In this document: positions 10,701-24,382 of the stretch, piece by piece
Layout of the letters: each line of letters opens with the position of its first letter
Position numbering within the stretch: position 1 is the stretch's first letter
DNA from: Pocillopora verrucosa
Taxonomy: Eukaryota; Cnidaria; Anthozoa; Scleractinia; Pocilloporidae
Length of the DNA: 64,000 nt
Direction: 5' to 3'
NCBI RefSeq assembly: GCF_036669915.1
Contig: NC_089313.1
Coordinates: 709,085-773,084, forward strand
Made by a program: the position numbers and the translations under genes
Notes under the pieces: model-generated
Database searches by the model: none
What the model was told of the DNA's origin: nothing
Seen by the model: the letters and a program-made list of their open reading frames with translations, nothing else

Positions 10701-13700
10701 GGGAGGAATGGGGAAGAAGGATGTAGAAGTGCCTATTGGAAAAGAACTGAAGAAGAATGAAGAAGTAAGGGGTGGGGCAGAGGTATGGAGAGGCGGGCGA
10801 TGGAGGGAGAGGAATGGAGGGGGAAGGGATGGGGAGAACAATGGAGAAGTGAGGGGCACTAGAGAAGGAGGAAAAGGTTAAGGGGGGTGAAGAGGACAGA
10901 AAAGTGAAGGGTTGGGGTGAGAGGAGAGAGAGAGAGGTAAGGGTTTGTGGGAGAGGGACAGAGAGGTAAGGAGAGGGGGGCATGGAGCAAGGATGGGGGT
11001 GGAGGAATGAGGAGTGAGGGATGGAGAGCAGAATGGGAACTGAGGGGTGAGGGGGAGTGGCATAAGAGGTGGAAAATCCCTAATCACCCCATCCCCACCC
11101 ACCTGTGCTCAAGTAATTAGACCCATGTGATAAACCAACAGAGTAACAAAAAAAAAATTCCTATTGGTTTAAACAGAAACTCACCTCTGGTCCTACTATG
11201 ACTAAGTGAATGCTATTGTCATCTTTATGCCATTCTAAGGGAAGAATTAATGTTCTAAGTATTATAGATGCCTCTACAACAATAATTATCAAGGAAGGTG
11301 TTAGTTGGAACAATTGACAGATAATGAACTACTTCTTTTTTCCTTCTTACAATTCCAACACATTATCAAGCTAACATGAAGTGAAAATGAAGATAATTTT
11401 CGACAATGGAAATTATGCCCTTAAAATTGAAGGGTTAAGAAAAGTCTTAACTTAACCCTCCACACCCTAACATCAGTATGCATATTCTCCATACTATTTC
11501 CCAAACATTTCCTAATGTGCTGATGAGGAGAATTTATTTCACAATCAAGAGTTCCTTGAGTTGGTAATCATTTCCTTTATTCTCATGACTGTAATGTGTG
11601 ATTCAGGGGTGATGCTGTAAGGAGAAATGAGATGCTAATCACTCTCAGGGGTCAGTGGGTTTAACCATGGTACATAAACTCTGATTGGCTTGTCACACCA
11701 ATGCACCAAAGCATCACACCCACCTGATATTGACTCTGCCAGATAAAGAGGGTCTTTCACTCGCCTTAAACCAGCAACCAACAAAAACACAGTCTGTAAA
11801 AACAAAATGATGTCATAAGAGGTAAACTGATTCTGATAATATACTGTTTTGGACTTCAAGGAGGCTGTATACATTAATGTGAAAAACATTAGTCAGGCCA
11901 AGATACAGCAAGAGATATTATTTTCTTTTAATCTGTTTAATGTAGTAACTGAAGATTTGCAATATTATTATGCAGTTACTTCTCGGGTCTGATTACTGAA
12001 ATACCAAAATTTTAGAGAGTGAAGCTAGATTAGTGTAATTCATAAAGTAAATATATTCTTGATTAACTCACTAAGCCAGTGTGTTTGTGACTAAGGTAAC
12101 CATTTGAAATTTGATGTTGTCTCTGTGCATCTAAGAAAGAAACAAAAAAACACTGATCAAACTATAAACAAAATTGAAAACAACATCAACAACAAAACAA
12201 ATCCAAAACAAACATTTAATATGGCTTTAGGATATTCTTATGGTAGGGTTGAGAGCCACTCAAAAATCTCATTGGTTTTTTCACCTTCAATTGCCAACAA
12301 GGAAAAGTAAAACCAAGGTGAAACGGAACAACTTCAGATAAATGACAGAAAACTGAACTCTAGTATTAGAACACTATTATAGTTAAGTTGCAGATTATTA
12401 TTTGCTCACCAATGACTTGTTTGCAGTAGTCATGGAACAGAAATCCTGAAGGCTCAACACAAACTGCTGCAAGAGTTATGAAGTGAAAGACTGATTAAGG
12501 CAATAAGTAATGACCTTTTTAGGTTCAATTTTGTTTTCAAGTTAAACATAAAAAAAATAATATGAAATGCATGCTAAACTAAACTTATGAAGCTAGATTC
12601 ATTGATTACCTTGTGGCTGTAAAATTATCTTCTCTTCACAATCTGGCTGTATAGCAAAATGGAAAAAATACCAATGTTTTGTGTTGAGAAAAAAAAGAAA
12701 AACAGCACCATCTATGTGTCATAGTGAATTGTTTGACAAGAAATGTGCCCTAATCTCCATGATTGCAAAGACCATTTTTAGCATTCATTGAAAACTACTT
12801 TAATCTCTCAAATCTTAATATTAACAGATAATAATTTTATTGTTCAAAACCCACCCACAGAACCACTGCTTGATTCTTCATTGAAGAGCTGAAGGCCACA
12901 AGGTACCTGATAATAGAAATGAATGAGAACACTCAGTGGCAATAAAAGTCATGTGAGAGAGTGGAAAAGTGCATTACAATTATACTGCTTAAAATCATGA
13001 TTGAGACACTTTGATTTCCTTATACATCACCTAGTGACACTTTAAATATGCTATAATGTCCCAAAGAAGTGTGAAATTATTTTTCCAGGATTTTTTGTGA
13101 AAGGACCAAACATGTCTGAAGATGCCCCCTCAAGCAAGATTTCAAAGGATGTTCAGAAATTACCAGAAGTGACTGGTAACAATAGATAGTTTGCAGTTCT
13201 TTCTCTTCCAAAGTATGTCCTTCCTTAACTGTAATAAAAAGTATGATCCATCCACTTTCACATAGCAAAATCTCTAAACAAACAAGCAAGTAAATTTGAT
13301 TCTGAGTTTATCTCATTACTTTGCCTTCCTGATGGCTTTGGTCATAGTCTCAAACTTCTCCTTGTCTCTGTCATATTCATTAAGATCTGTTCCTCCAAAT
13401 ATGATGGCAAATGGCACTGGGCAATCTGGCAAAGGGTTAAAAAGGAAATTTTCATATCTCTTTAATTATCATATCCACTTTCTATAATTACTATGTTTAA
13501 TGAGAATTGCTCAACCCATTTCTTTCAATTTATCTATCACACATTAATATTAATTGCAGTATTTACCCTTCCGTTTTTAAGATCTGTGGTTCTCCAATCT
13601 TCCTTCTATGCATTACCATGAATATTAGCAAAGAGATTAACATCTCATATCAAGATGCAACACAAAAATTCCACCCTGACTTAGTTGGGAGAAGTTGCAT

Positions 13701-14895
13701 TTTGATGACATGTTAAATGCAGATTAACTACTGTGCAGGCAACCTTGATCAAAATTATAACAGAATCAATAATCAAATAGATTCATGACTCCTGTCTCAG
13801 ATTCCCATATGAGTCTGCCTGTGTCTCAATAATGTTAGATCTTATCATCCATCAAGACAAACTCAGGTAGAAGCAAAAATTGTGTCCAGGAAGGGTGTTT
13901 TCAAAAGTTTAGTATTGGGTTAGTTTAGATACTGACTTACCTAATAATAGTCGTCCAGCTCTCCAAGCATGTATGCCGATGGCACACTGGAAACCATCAG
14001 TTTTAACAAACTTGTTTACTGACTCACTGTCTTCAAAGGATGTCACACAACGCAAGCAGCAGGCTATGTCATAATCAGTGAGACACCTCCTAGGAATTTA
14101 CCAGCGAGAAAAGAAAAGATACTTTAAACTTGCAGTACCCTGAAACACATATATGTGCCTGTTTACTTTTTCTAAGCCTACAATATGTGAGATTTCCTTC
14201 TTCTCAATTTCTGAAAATTTATTTAACGTAATCACCAAAGATTATCTAAACACTTACAAAATATTTCCAAATTTGCTCTAATCATAAAAAAAAAATTGGT
14301 TTTCAGTCCCTCAAACTGAAGTAGATAAGAAATTTTTGCACTAAACTCAAAACAATATTCGATAGTTAAATATGCCATTTAGCCTGTTTATTAAACTATT
14401 TTTACATTATTTTTGAAAATAAATCTAATTTTCCGGTATATTAATCTGTTAAACTAGCTACACGAGGTTTTGACGGGCAAAGAAGTCCTGAAAAGTTCTC
14501 GTGAATCTTTAATGTCTATATTTCCCGAATACAGATACACACAGCCACGAAATTTTTGTGAGAATTGCAAACCGGTCAGCGTATGGACCTTTAGAACCGG
14601 CAGATATCTTTCAATATCTAAGGGCACTTTGATATTATTCCGCTTTATATTTTAACAAAATAAAAGCTCTTCTAATTGATAAATCTGCCGAATAGAAATA
14701 TTACCTTCCCAAAATGCGACCAAAAGGTGACCTCCGATTACATATTTTCGAGGTTAATCGTTGATAGTAGTACCTGTTCGCCAACATAAAACAATTACGA
14801 ACACTTTATTAGATCGCGAACACTTACCTAAGTCGATCGGCGGTGGAGAAATTTCCAGTTTCCGTCGTCAAAGACGCAAGGAACAAGATCTTCAT
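7745..14895 (-). CDS. GLT1D1: GLT1D1, glycosyltransferase 1 domain-containing protein 1
   Basis: Minus-strand gene. Exons in transcript order: 14828-14895 (ATG at 14895), 13941-14089, 13320-13425, 12855-12906, 12610-12646, 12410-12466, 11724-11793, 11185-11234, 10081-10124, 9284-9404, 8668-8766 and 7745-7960 (stop). Landmarks in order: MKILFLASLTTETGN start; HAWRAGRLL; PFAIIFGGTDLNEYDRD; YLVAFSSSMK; VAGLRRVKDPLYLAES; HLVIVGPE; CFAVVNSSTSEGMASALLE, the EX7E-like region of GT-B enzymes; GVPVLARIIPGNSAV; and an FITLAKELKKSPRLR tail. Order and spacing match vertebrate GLT1D1, a cytosolic GT4-like enzyme reported to act in protein N-glycosylation in lymphoma cells; the acceptor here is unknown. 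One small exon between 11793 and 12410 is probably missing from my model, because the phase does not close there. Head-to-head with a CENP-V-like gene. Confidence 0.9.
8342..8500. mobile_element. 159-bp MITE with CAGTGGCGGATC termini
   Basis: Perfect 12-bp terminal inverted repeats (CAGTGGCGGATC) are flanked by a 5-bp direct duplication CAATG at 8337-8341 and 8501-8505. The inside is GC-rich with G and C runs and has no coding capacity. It is a non-autonomous DNA transposon in a GLT1D1 intron; the superfamily is not assigned. Confidence 0.85.
9126..9212. repeat. Imperfect inverted repeat around a CACGTG-type centre
   Basis: The left arm GTTCATGGCAAAAGGCAGCG pairs with the right arm GCTGCCTTTTGCAATGGAC. 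The centre carries GCACGTGCG. It sits in a GLT1D1 intron and could be a small fold-back element. Confidence 0.45.
10449..11075. repeat. Polypurine (GA-rich) tract, about 630 bp
   Basis: The plus strand is almost wholly purine, built from GAGGGG, GGAAGG and GGAGAAG motifs with short G runs. It lies in the GLT1D1 intron between exons 10081-10124 and 11185-11234, so the transcript carries a pyrimidine-rich stretch there. The proline/serine-rich open frames across it are compositional artefacts. Confidence 0.9.
11452..11662. mobile_element. Dispersed inverted-repeat element, copy A
   Basis: Starts near CTTAACCCTCCACACCC and ends near CACTCTCAGGGGTCAGTGGG. It shares the internal blocks GTATGCATATTCTCCATACT, GGTAATCATTTCC and TGTAAGGAGAAAT with copies near 16805, 26930, 41401 and 52068. 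Non-coding, about 200 bp, intronic. Confidence 0.65.
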
Positions 14896-16489
<1,594 letters not shown>

Positions 16490-16804
16490 CAGAAGCTTTC
16501 CTAATGGATAACCACAGAATGATACCATCTACACTATACTGAACCTGTTCCATTAGACCAGTCACAAATCTCCATAGGGATACATTGAACAGGTCCTAAG
16601 ATAACCAAACTTATTATTATATTTTTCTAATGAAATATTCCCATTAGAAGCCTATTAGTGAAGATGATGTCCAGGCCTACAGACCTGTCACATTCCTCAA
16701 AAAACTCACCTTCTATGTAGAATTATATTTAGCTAAATTTGTACACTCAAATGAAAAAATTTCTCATCAATTTCTTGGTTTCCCACACAACTTGGTTGTA
16801 ATAA

Positions 16805-17023
16805 GAGTTTAACCCTATATCTACCCTGATTTAGCAAGACAGAATTTCTCCTTACAATATCAATACAACTGATATCAAGAAGACAAGTGATGAGAATAAA
16901 GAAAAATATCAGTTAGAGGAATATTATTTGATCCAGTGCCAAATTCTCTGAATTTATTTCATGAGAATTGTGTAGCAGACAGTGAGGGGAATTGCTTATG
17001 AGATCTTAAGAGTGAAAGTGTTA
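16805..17023. mobile_element. Dispersed inverted-repeat element, copy B
   Basis: Runs from GTTTAACCCTATATCTACCC to GAGTGAAAGTGTTAAC and shares TTTCTCCTTACAATATC, AGACAAGTGATGAGAATAAA and GAGATCTTAAGAG with the copy at 52068. It fills most of the 635-bp gap between the converging CENP-V-like copies 1 and 2. Confidence 0.65.
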
Positions 17024-17124
17024 ACAAGAAGTTGCAATATAAAAGGTCCCATGATAAGTTACATCTATACATCCTTGCAGCAAAAAGGATGTTGTTGATG
17101 ATAAGTTACCTAATGAAGTTGGAA

Positions 17125-18303
17125 CTACTCCACATTTTCTGTGAGATTTCTTGCCTTTGGATGTTCATCAAGGTATCTTTCCCATTTCTGCCAGTCTAAA
17201 GCATCACATGGAACAACCTCTGCATTCTTTCTAGTTTCTTCTTCATCCAAACACTGCAGTGAAATGCCACGTCCCTCAGGATTTGAGCGAGGTTGGTAGA
17301 ATGGGTGGATACCACAAGTGGAGCAAAAGTAGTGTTTAGCTTGGTGGGTGTTGAAGGTATAACAAGATATATGCCCCTCTCCCTTGGAAGAAAAAAATGA
17401 TGATAATGAAGGGATGATTCGCTGATGAGTGTAAAAGCTGGGAAAGCAAAAAAAAAAACACAAGGGAGGACTCCCCTCACCCATCATTTATCACTCTATC
17501 CCAGACCCCCAACTATTTTTCCCTCTTGCTTTCTTGTTTGTCTCTACAGACTGAGATCCTGACTGTTAAAAGTCTCCCTTTTAACATTCAAGGTTGCTAG
17601 GAAATTATGATCTATTCCAAATACAATTTTTGTCAACATAATCTGATGAAAGGGATGATAGTTTATCTGTTTATAAAAAAATGTGCCTGTCAAGGCTGTA
17701 AAAGCCAGGTGTTTATATTTGGGTCAAGAAACTGGTTGACAAGCATGAGCTGATTTGAGATCGAAGTTTCTGATCTGCACTGCAGGGGTGTAAATCATGT
17801 CCACTGAAAGAAAGTTGACGGGAATAAACTCAGGACAGTTTCAGGAAAGTTACGTGCAAATGAGTTTGAATGTATCAGGTAAAGCTCATTTGCACCCTGA
17901 AAATACAACACTAAGGGCTTATGAATACTTGATGGAGGGGGTAAGCTGCCAAGGAGACCCCTCAGGGAGACTTGAATCAGGGGTGGAGGGAGAACTTTCA
18001 ATTTGTTATTATACCTACGCATCATTTAGCTTCATGAACTGGAGGAAACCTTCATACCTGTGTCAATTTAAAATTTTCTTTTGGAAGCCAGACGAGAAAC
18101 ATCCCTTTTTTCACACAAATGGTACAGCTGATGACAAAATTAACAGTTAGAGACATATTATGTTCACGATCTGCTCCAATAAAGTCAAAAAATAGCTTGT
18201 ATTACTTGCAGTCGTAAGCCTTCAGCACAGGTTTAGCTAAGACCTCGAAGCGAACTCTTCCACAATGACATCCTCCGGTGTGTCTAACAAGATTAACCGA
18301 CAT
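17125..18303 (-). CDS. CENP-V/GFA-family zinc-binding protein, copy 2
   Basis: Exons in transcript order 18206-18303 (ATG), 18058-18127 and 17125-17382 (stop) give 141 residues. Exon lengths of 98, 70 and 258 bp are identical to copy 3. Motifs: GGCHCGRVRFEVLAKPVL, then DCNCTICVKKG, then CYTFNTHQAKHYFCSTCG and FYQPRSNPEGRG. All six expected cysteines are present. The C-terminus ARNLTENVE is shared with copy 3, so the two arose by a recent duplication including introns and flanks. It converges on copy 1. Function as for copy 1; substrate unknown. Confidence 0.87.
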
Positions 18304-18731
18304 GAGCTACTAGTACTTAAGAGAATTCAACCCGAACTTCTTTGCCACGGTATTAAACTATTTTGTGTTGGCTTCGCGGTCGGGCCAGTCCCTAAGACGG
18401 GCCGGATGTCACGCAATTTGTCACGCAACCGAAATATCTGTTATTTCAACATTATAGTGATTCTTTTTACAACTGTAAAGCCAATCCCGGAAGTTTAAAT
18501 GGCCTATTTTTAAGACGTTATTCATTGACGCGACTGTGACCTAGGTGATGAGCAGGATTTAATGGGAAATTTGTGTTTTGTAATTCACCTGGTTGGGGAC
18601 AACGCTGCAACACATTTGTTATCTAAGCTCGGACTTGTTTCTAATCTCCTTTCCTAGGTGGAAGCAGTTGGATTCATCGTGAATGTAACCTCCTGAACCT
18701 CCTCTACAACATAGCGCATGCTTTTTCTCTC

Positions 18732-19010
18732 TCTAGGGTAATGAAAACCCTAAGTAACTTGCTATAAATTCAATACACATACTGCCAAAATGACTGACAC
18801 AGGTCTTCCTACCAAATTACCGCATAACGATATACCATCTACACTATACTGAACCTGTTCCATTAAATTGATCACAAATGACCATATGAGTACATTAAAC
18901 AGTTCCTCAGTTAACAAAACTTAGTATTGTAAGTATTTAGTGTAATATTCCCTCAAAATTAACAGAGATGATGTCGGTGCTAGCAGGCCTGTGGCATTCT
19001 GCAGATGCTG
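18732..19010 (+). pseudogene. Relic third exon and 3' UTR of a CENP-V-like copy
   Basis: Begins with TCTCTCTAGGGTAATGAAAA, resembling the acceptor and start of copy 1 exon 3 at 16240. It then loses the frame, but continues with ATACCATCTACACTATACTG, which is also found after the copy 1 stop (16523 on). Similarity persists to GATGATGTC. This is a decayed plus-strand duplicate of the 3' end of copy 1, lying between the minus-strand copies 2 and 3. The rest of 18304-19442 shows no gene. Confidence 0.7.
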
Positions 19011-19442
19011 CTACGTTACCTGCTACGTTAAATATTTTTTTGTTAAATTGTACACGCAAATTATACAATATAACACAGTATTTCTTGTGTTGAGATTTCT
19101 GTTAACTTATCTTTCCTTTACAACTTGGTTGTACAAGTAGTTTACCCCTCCAAACTAACACAAGAATGGGTCAAAGTCAATATGTGAGCAACTGTGCACC
19201 ACCCCTCCCTTAACACAGCAACAGTCAACTGATTACAACTTAGGGTTAAAGTTGGGTTTGGGGAGGGGTAGGTGCACAGTTGGTCAGATTCTGTCATTGA
19301 TTCATGAGAATTGCATAGCATGCAGTAAAGAGAATTACTGATGAGATCTTGAGAATGAATGGGTTAACAGGAAGTTGTATGTCAGCTAACAGTAAGCTAT
19401 TGATGATAATTCATCAACAACTGAATTAATTAAAATTGAATA

Positions 19443-20613
19443 CTACTCCACATTTTCAGTGAGATTTCGGGCTTTTGGATGTTCATTAAGGTACTGTTCC
19501 CACTTCTCCCAGTTTGTAGCATCACATGGAACAACTTCTGCTTTCTTTTTAGTTTCTTCTTCATCCAAACACTGCAGTGAAATGCCACGTGCCTCAGGAT
19601 TAGTGCGAGGTTGGTAGAATGGGTGGATGCCACAAGAGGAGCAAAAGTAGTGCTTAGCTTGGTGGGTGTTGAAAGTGTAACAGGATATATGCTCTCCTCC
19701 CTTGGAAGAAAAAGAAAGTAATGAGAATGATGACAATGTAGGGATGATAAGGGATTGAATTTAAAGTCAACCAAGAGATATTACAAGGGGGGGGGGGGGG
19801 GGAAGGACTATCAAGAGGAAAGCAAGGATTCTCCCCTTGCCCCCTTACACATCCTTTTTCACTCCTTTCCAGACCCCCACCCATTTTTGCTTAATTGCTT
19901 TTTTGTTCGTTTATGGTGACTGAGAACCTGACTTTAAATAGTCTCCCTATGAACATCCAATGTCCTTGTAAAGGTATAATCACTTTAAAAGAATTATCTC
20001 TATATGATTTGTTGAAGGCAATGATGCTTGAACTAGTTTTGAAAAAATGTTGTAGTCAAGGCTGTTCTGACGTTCTGTGGGCATGAGAATCACGCTTTAG
20101 TTGCAGAGAATACCCCTGGTACAATCACAAGATTGTTATGTGCAAAGAGAGTTGGAATTTATCAAGTATAGCTTATTATGGAAATAAAACAACAACACAG
20201 AAAATACTTCGAGTTTAAAAAAAACTTAATGAAAGGGGTAATCTCCAGGAGGAACCCCTCTGGGGGGCTTGTATTGGGGGTGGAGTTGGGGCTTACCTAA
20301 TTATGTCAACCGGTCACTTTGCATGATGCACTGGTGAAATTCTTCATACCTGCGTTAGTTTGAAATATTCCTTTGGGAGACAGACGAGAAGCATCCCTTT
20401 TTTCACACAAATGGTACAGCTGATGACAATTATGAAAAATTAGAGGTAGATTATGTACAAAACCCACTCCGTTACATGTCAAATCTAAAAAAACTTAAAA
20501 ATAGCGTCCTCTTACTTGCAATCGTAAGCCTTCAGCACGGGTTTAGCTAAGATCTCGAAGCGAACTCTTCCACAGTGACATCCTCCGGTGTGTTTAACAA
20601 GATCAGCAGACAT
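19443..20613 (-). CDS. CENP-V/GFA-family zinc-binding protein, copy 3
   Basis: Exons in transcript order 20516-20613 (ATG), 20350-20419 and 19443-19700 (stop) give 141 residues. Motifs: MSADLVKHTGGCHCGRVRFE, DCNCTICVKKG, and HYFCSSCGIHPFYQPR. It differs from copy 2 mainly by conservative substitutions. Intron lengths and flanks are also similar, so this is a tandem duplicate on the same strand. The cysteine ligand set is complete. Introns contain a G14-plus run near 19788. Confidence 0.87.
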
Positions 20614-22283
20614 GATTTACAAGAAATTAGGAGGACTCACCTCAAAATTCTTCGCCTCGGTTACTAGTTTACGTTGGCTATGCATCCGGGCCACTAGTAA
20701 CTCACGCAATCTGTTTTAGCTAAAATAAGTCACGCAACGAAATTACTTGTCGACTGAAGTTATAGCTGTTTTCACGCAGGCGTTCCTTGACGTGATTTGA
20801 ATTAGGTGAAAAGTAGGATATATAGAGTAATTTGCTCTATTAAAAAGACAAAAATAAAATAAAAGAATTTGAAATTGCTTTGAATGGAAAATTTCGCAGC
20901 AGTACATTGTTTAACTGAATTGCGGATTGTTTCTTATCTCTTCTATCTTAAGGAAGCTGGTCGACTCATCGTGAATTTTCAAAAATCCTTTATAATACAG
21001 CACACCGCGCTTGTCCTATCTAATTTTCATTTTGCCATCAAGGTATATCTAACAGATGCCGTGTTGCCTGGTCTGTAAGAGATCACCGATGACGTCAAAA
21101 TGTGGCAAGAACTGAGAAGGTGGCGCAGCAGGAAGGGGAGAGGAGGCTGGGAACGTTTGGGGTGGGTGAGGGAGGGGAGGCTTAAAAGCAAGATCGTGAC
21201 ATCTTGTTCAAATCAACTTCAGTCAATAATTTACAAACTCGGGTTATGAATTGATAATAAGTTTCAAACAAATTACTTCAAATTTGCAAACTTTAGAAGG
21301 GGAAAACTCATTTTTTTTTTAAAAAAAGGTCACAAACATAGGTCTAATAGCTGTACATACAAGTGATAAATTCTTTCCTGAGGGGAAATCAACTTCAGCA
21401 AAATGAAAATTTAGGTCTTGTGACTTAAAAACAATAACCAAAAAATACCTTTTTCTTGCTCAAAAGGGTATTGAGTTTTTGCAATTTTTTCAACAAAATA
21501 CAGTACTTCCATCTGTTACCCTGTACATAAAACAAAGTGAAAAGAACATTTTTGTCCAAGTATTATTTATTTTCAAACATCCAAAACCAATTTTAAAAAA
21601 ATATCACATCAATGTACAGATGGCAAGCCAGCATTTAAGTCATCACGTGGGGAACCAGAGACCCAAAAACTAATAGCTATCAGTAACAGTATCAGAGTCT
21701 TCTTCTCAGAGTGTGGCTTAAAATAAATAATCACCTCCAACTATATAAACAATGAAAATACTGTTTGATATTCAAATAATTTACATACAACAAATTTGAT
21801 ATCATTCTTTGGCCTCACACAGCTAAGTAGCAGCATTATAACAGCACATCATGAGGTTGTTGTAGATTTGAACACTATAGGCAAATCTTATCAACTCCTA
21901 ACTACCTCCTGAACATTTCCCATGAAACATTCTCAAGGGGTGCAACCTATAATACTGCCTGAATGAGTGTGTAACAACAGACATGGTTATACGGTTCTTG
22001 ATACTCAAAAGACTCAAGAAAAAAAGCAGGGTATAAAATCTAGCCCCTTAACCCTTAGAGTTGTACAATCAGGTTGCCAATTTACCCTCTTGGTAGCTCA
22101 ACTGTCACTCCTTGTGAAGAAGTTAAAATAATTTGGCTTAATACCAAAACAATGATTCTTAAGCCTCTTGAAAAGGAAGTCTTTCTGGACGAGAAGTCTT
22201 ATAGTCAATAGTCAGCTAAGGCCATGGTGGTATATTTCCATCCAGAGTTCCCTTTTATTGCCCCCAACCCCAGACTCTTGGTG
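20614..22283. other. Intergenic spacer, no gene seen
   Basis: AT-rich spacer upstream of copy 3 and downstream of the broken copy 4. Short open frames (20884-21078, 21479-21673) lack splice context or family resemblance. A G-rich patch lies near 21110-21180. Confidence 0.6.
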
Positions 22284-22670
22284 CTACTGCACATTATCAG
22301 TGTAGTTTGAGGCACCTGGATGTTCCATCAAGTACTTTTCCCAATTTTCCCAGTCAAGGGCATTAATAACGACTGTATCAATTTTTTGTACAGTTCCTCC
22401 ATCCAGACAATGTAGTGAAATGCCATAAGCCTTAGGATTACTGCGAGGTCGATAGAATGCATGAATTCCACATGTTGTACAGAAATAGTGTTTAGCTCAA
22501 GATGGGTGTTATAAGTGTAACAAGAGATGTGGCCTTCACCCTAAAAACAAAAGAAAAACAAACTCATAACCATTGAATCACCAAAATGCCAATTGGGCAG
22601 GGAGAATCAGCACACCAGTTGCAGTAAAATCAGATTTGCATTAACAAGCAATAATTGGATGAGGTTGAAC

Positions 22671-22767
22671 ATATCATGAATTATCAAAGCAGAGGAGGCA
22701 GACTTATCTGCCAAAGCCAAAGGCTGAGGCAGATAACACAGACACAAGGTTTGATAATTCATGATAT
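22671..22767. mobile_element. 97-bp palindromic MITE
   Basis: Perfect 18-bp terminal inverted repeats (ATATCATGAATTATCAAA). A second, inner inverted pair (GAGGCAGACTTATCTGCC against GGCAGATAACAC) follows, so the whole element can fold back. Non-coding; in intron 2 of the broken CENP-V-like copy. Confidence 0.75.
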
Positions 22768-23274
22768 CAAGTGAAAAACAAATTTAACATTTTTTAAACA
22801 ACCTGCAACAAAACACTGAAAAAAAGTTTAAGAACACTACAAGGACTAAAGGCTTGCTAACTAAGCAGAATTTAAATTCAACTTGATAAATGCAATATCT
22901 GCTGCAGATATTTAATTTTTATGTCAAAGTCACACACTATTGTATATTGATTGAATGTTCTTAACCAATCAGATTTTCATAGTAAGTCTAATGCATGTAA
23001 TAGGCTTGATGAATAGAGTCAGGACAGGAGATCATCCTTTTTATCACAAGTAGGTGATGACAGTTTTACTGTTGAAAACTTGTTGATTAAAAATGTATCA
23101 ACTCACACAGCCCTGACGTCGTGTTCACCTCATCTCTCAGAAAAATATGTATTTACAATTGAGTTATACACTACAAACACTGCATACTCAAATTTAACAA
23201 ACGTGTGAAAGATATGTTGGATACATAATTTTATATACCTGGAGAAGTTTAAAGTATTCTTCAGGAACAAGAAC

Positions 23275-24382
23275 ATATTCTTATTCTTATTCTGATTGGT
23301 CGTGTGTTACCTCCGGAACTCCACAGGGAACCATTCTCGGGCCCCTATTGTTTTTATTGTATATTAATGACATATCTGAATTCCTATCATCTACAGTAAA
23401 ATTATATGCAGACGACACGAAGATCTACAGAGAGATAATTGACCCTATAAAAGATAGTCAGCTTCTTCAGGATGATCTTAATAATCTTAGCGCATGGGCT
23501 CGTAAGTGGCAGCTACGTTTCAACGCAGACAAATGCGAATCTATGCGAATCACGCATTTACGCGATAAGTCGGTAACTAATTATTTCTTAGAAAAGCCCC
23601 TGAAAGACGTGACTAATTTTAAAGATCTCGGTGTCACACTAACTAGAGATCTTTCATGGGGCCATCACATAAGTATCACTGTCAATAAAGCGAACAAAGT
23701 TTTAGGTTCCATTAAACGCTCAGTAGGCACCGCTAACACAAATGTTTTTTCTATGCTGTACATGTCTCTGGTACGGCCAATCTTGGAATATGCGGTACCT
23801 GTTTGGTGTCCTTACCTTGTTAAGGACATCCATGCCCTTGAAAATGTACAGCGAAGAGCCTCAAGACTCGCTTTAAATCAACGCAAAGGAGAAATGTCCT
23901 ATGAAGACCGATGCAAACTGTTAAAATGGCCCACTCTCTCTGACCGTAGAACTTACTTATCTTTAGTCGAATGTTATAAGATAGTTTTTGGTTTTTATCA
24001 TTTAAATTTTGAAGACTTCTTTGATATTGCCACGATTCGGTCTACGAGAGCAAATCATCAATACAAACTCTATATTAAACCAGCTAGACTTAATTGTTAC
24101 AAAAATTCTTTTTTTATTAGGATTGTCAAATTATGGAACGAGTTACCGGGTGATATAGTGGAAGCTGACAGCTTTCAGCATTTTAAATCTAAACTTAAAT
24201 CGTACTTAAATATTTGATTGTAATGATTTTGATTTATATTTTGTCTTTTCTTTTAAGGGAGTTTTTACACAGGGATAACCTCTTAACTTCCTTTTCTAGA
24301 AGTATTTTCTTTTTAGTTTTATTTGTATATAATAGTTATCATCTGCTTCTGGAATAAATAAAGTATGTATGTATGTATGTAA
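23275..24382 (+). mobile_element. 5'-truncated CR1/Jockey-type LINE, reverse transcriptase 3' part
   Basis: The open frame from about 23278 to 24217 covers the C-terminal half of a non-LTR reverse transcriptase: SGTPQGTILGPLLFLLYIND, then the catalytic YADDTKIY box, then the thumb region (WQLRFNADKCE, LGVTLTRDLSWGHHI, VRPILEYAVPVW). A short 3' UTR ends in AATAAATAAAG and a (TATG)n tail up to about 24382. The frame is intact, so insertion is fairly recent. The 5' truncation is typical of target-primed reverse transcription. Endonuclease and N-terminal RT motifs are absent. It sits inside exon 2 of CENP-V-like copy 4, in the opposite orientation. Confidence 0.88.

Noticed and set aside
10467..11102. 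Long Pro/Ser/Leu-rich open frames
   Set aside because: Produced by the polypurine tract, which lacks stop codons on one strand. No splice or start context.
13077..13289. Minus-strand open frame as a GLT1D1 exon
   Set aside because: The flanking true exons (13320-13425 and 12855-12906) join in phase without it and give the conserved sequence.
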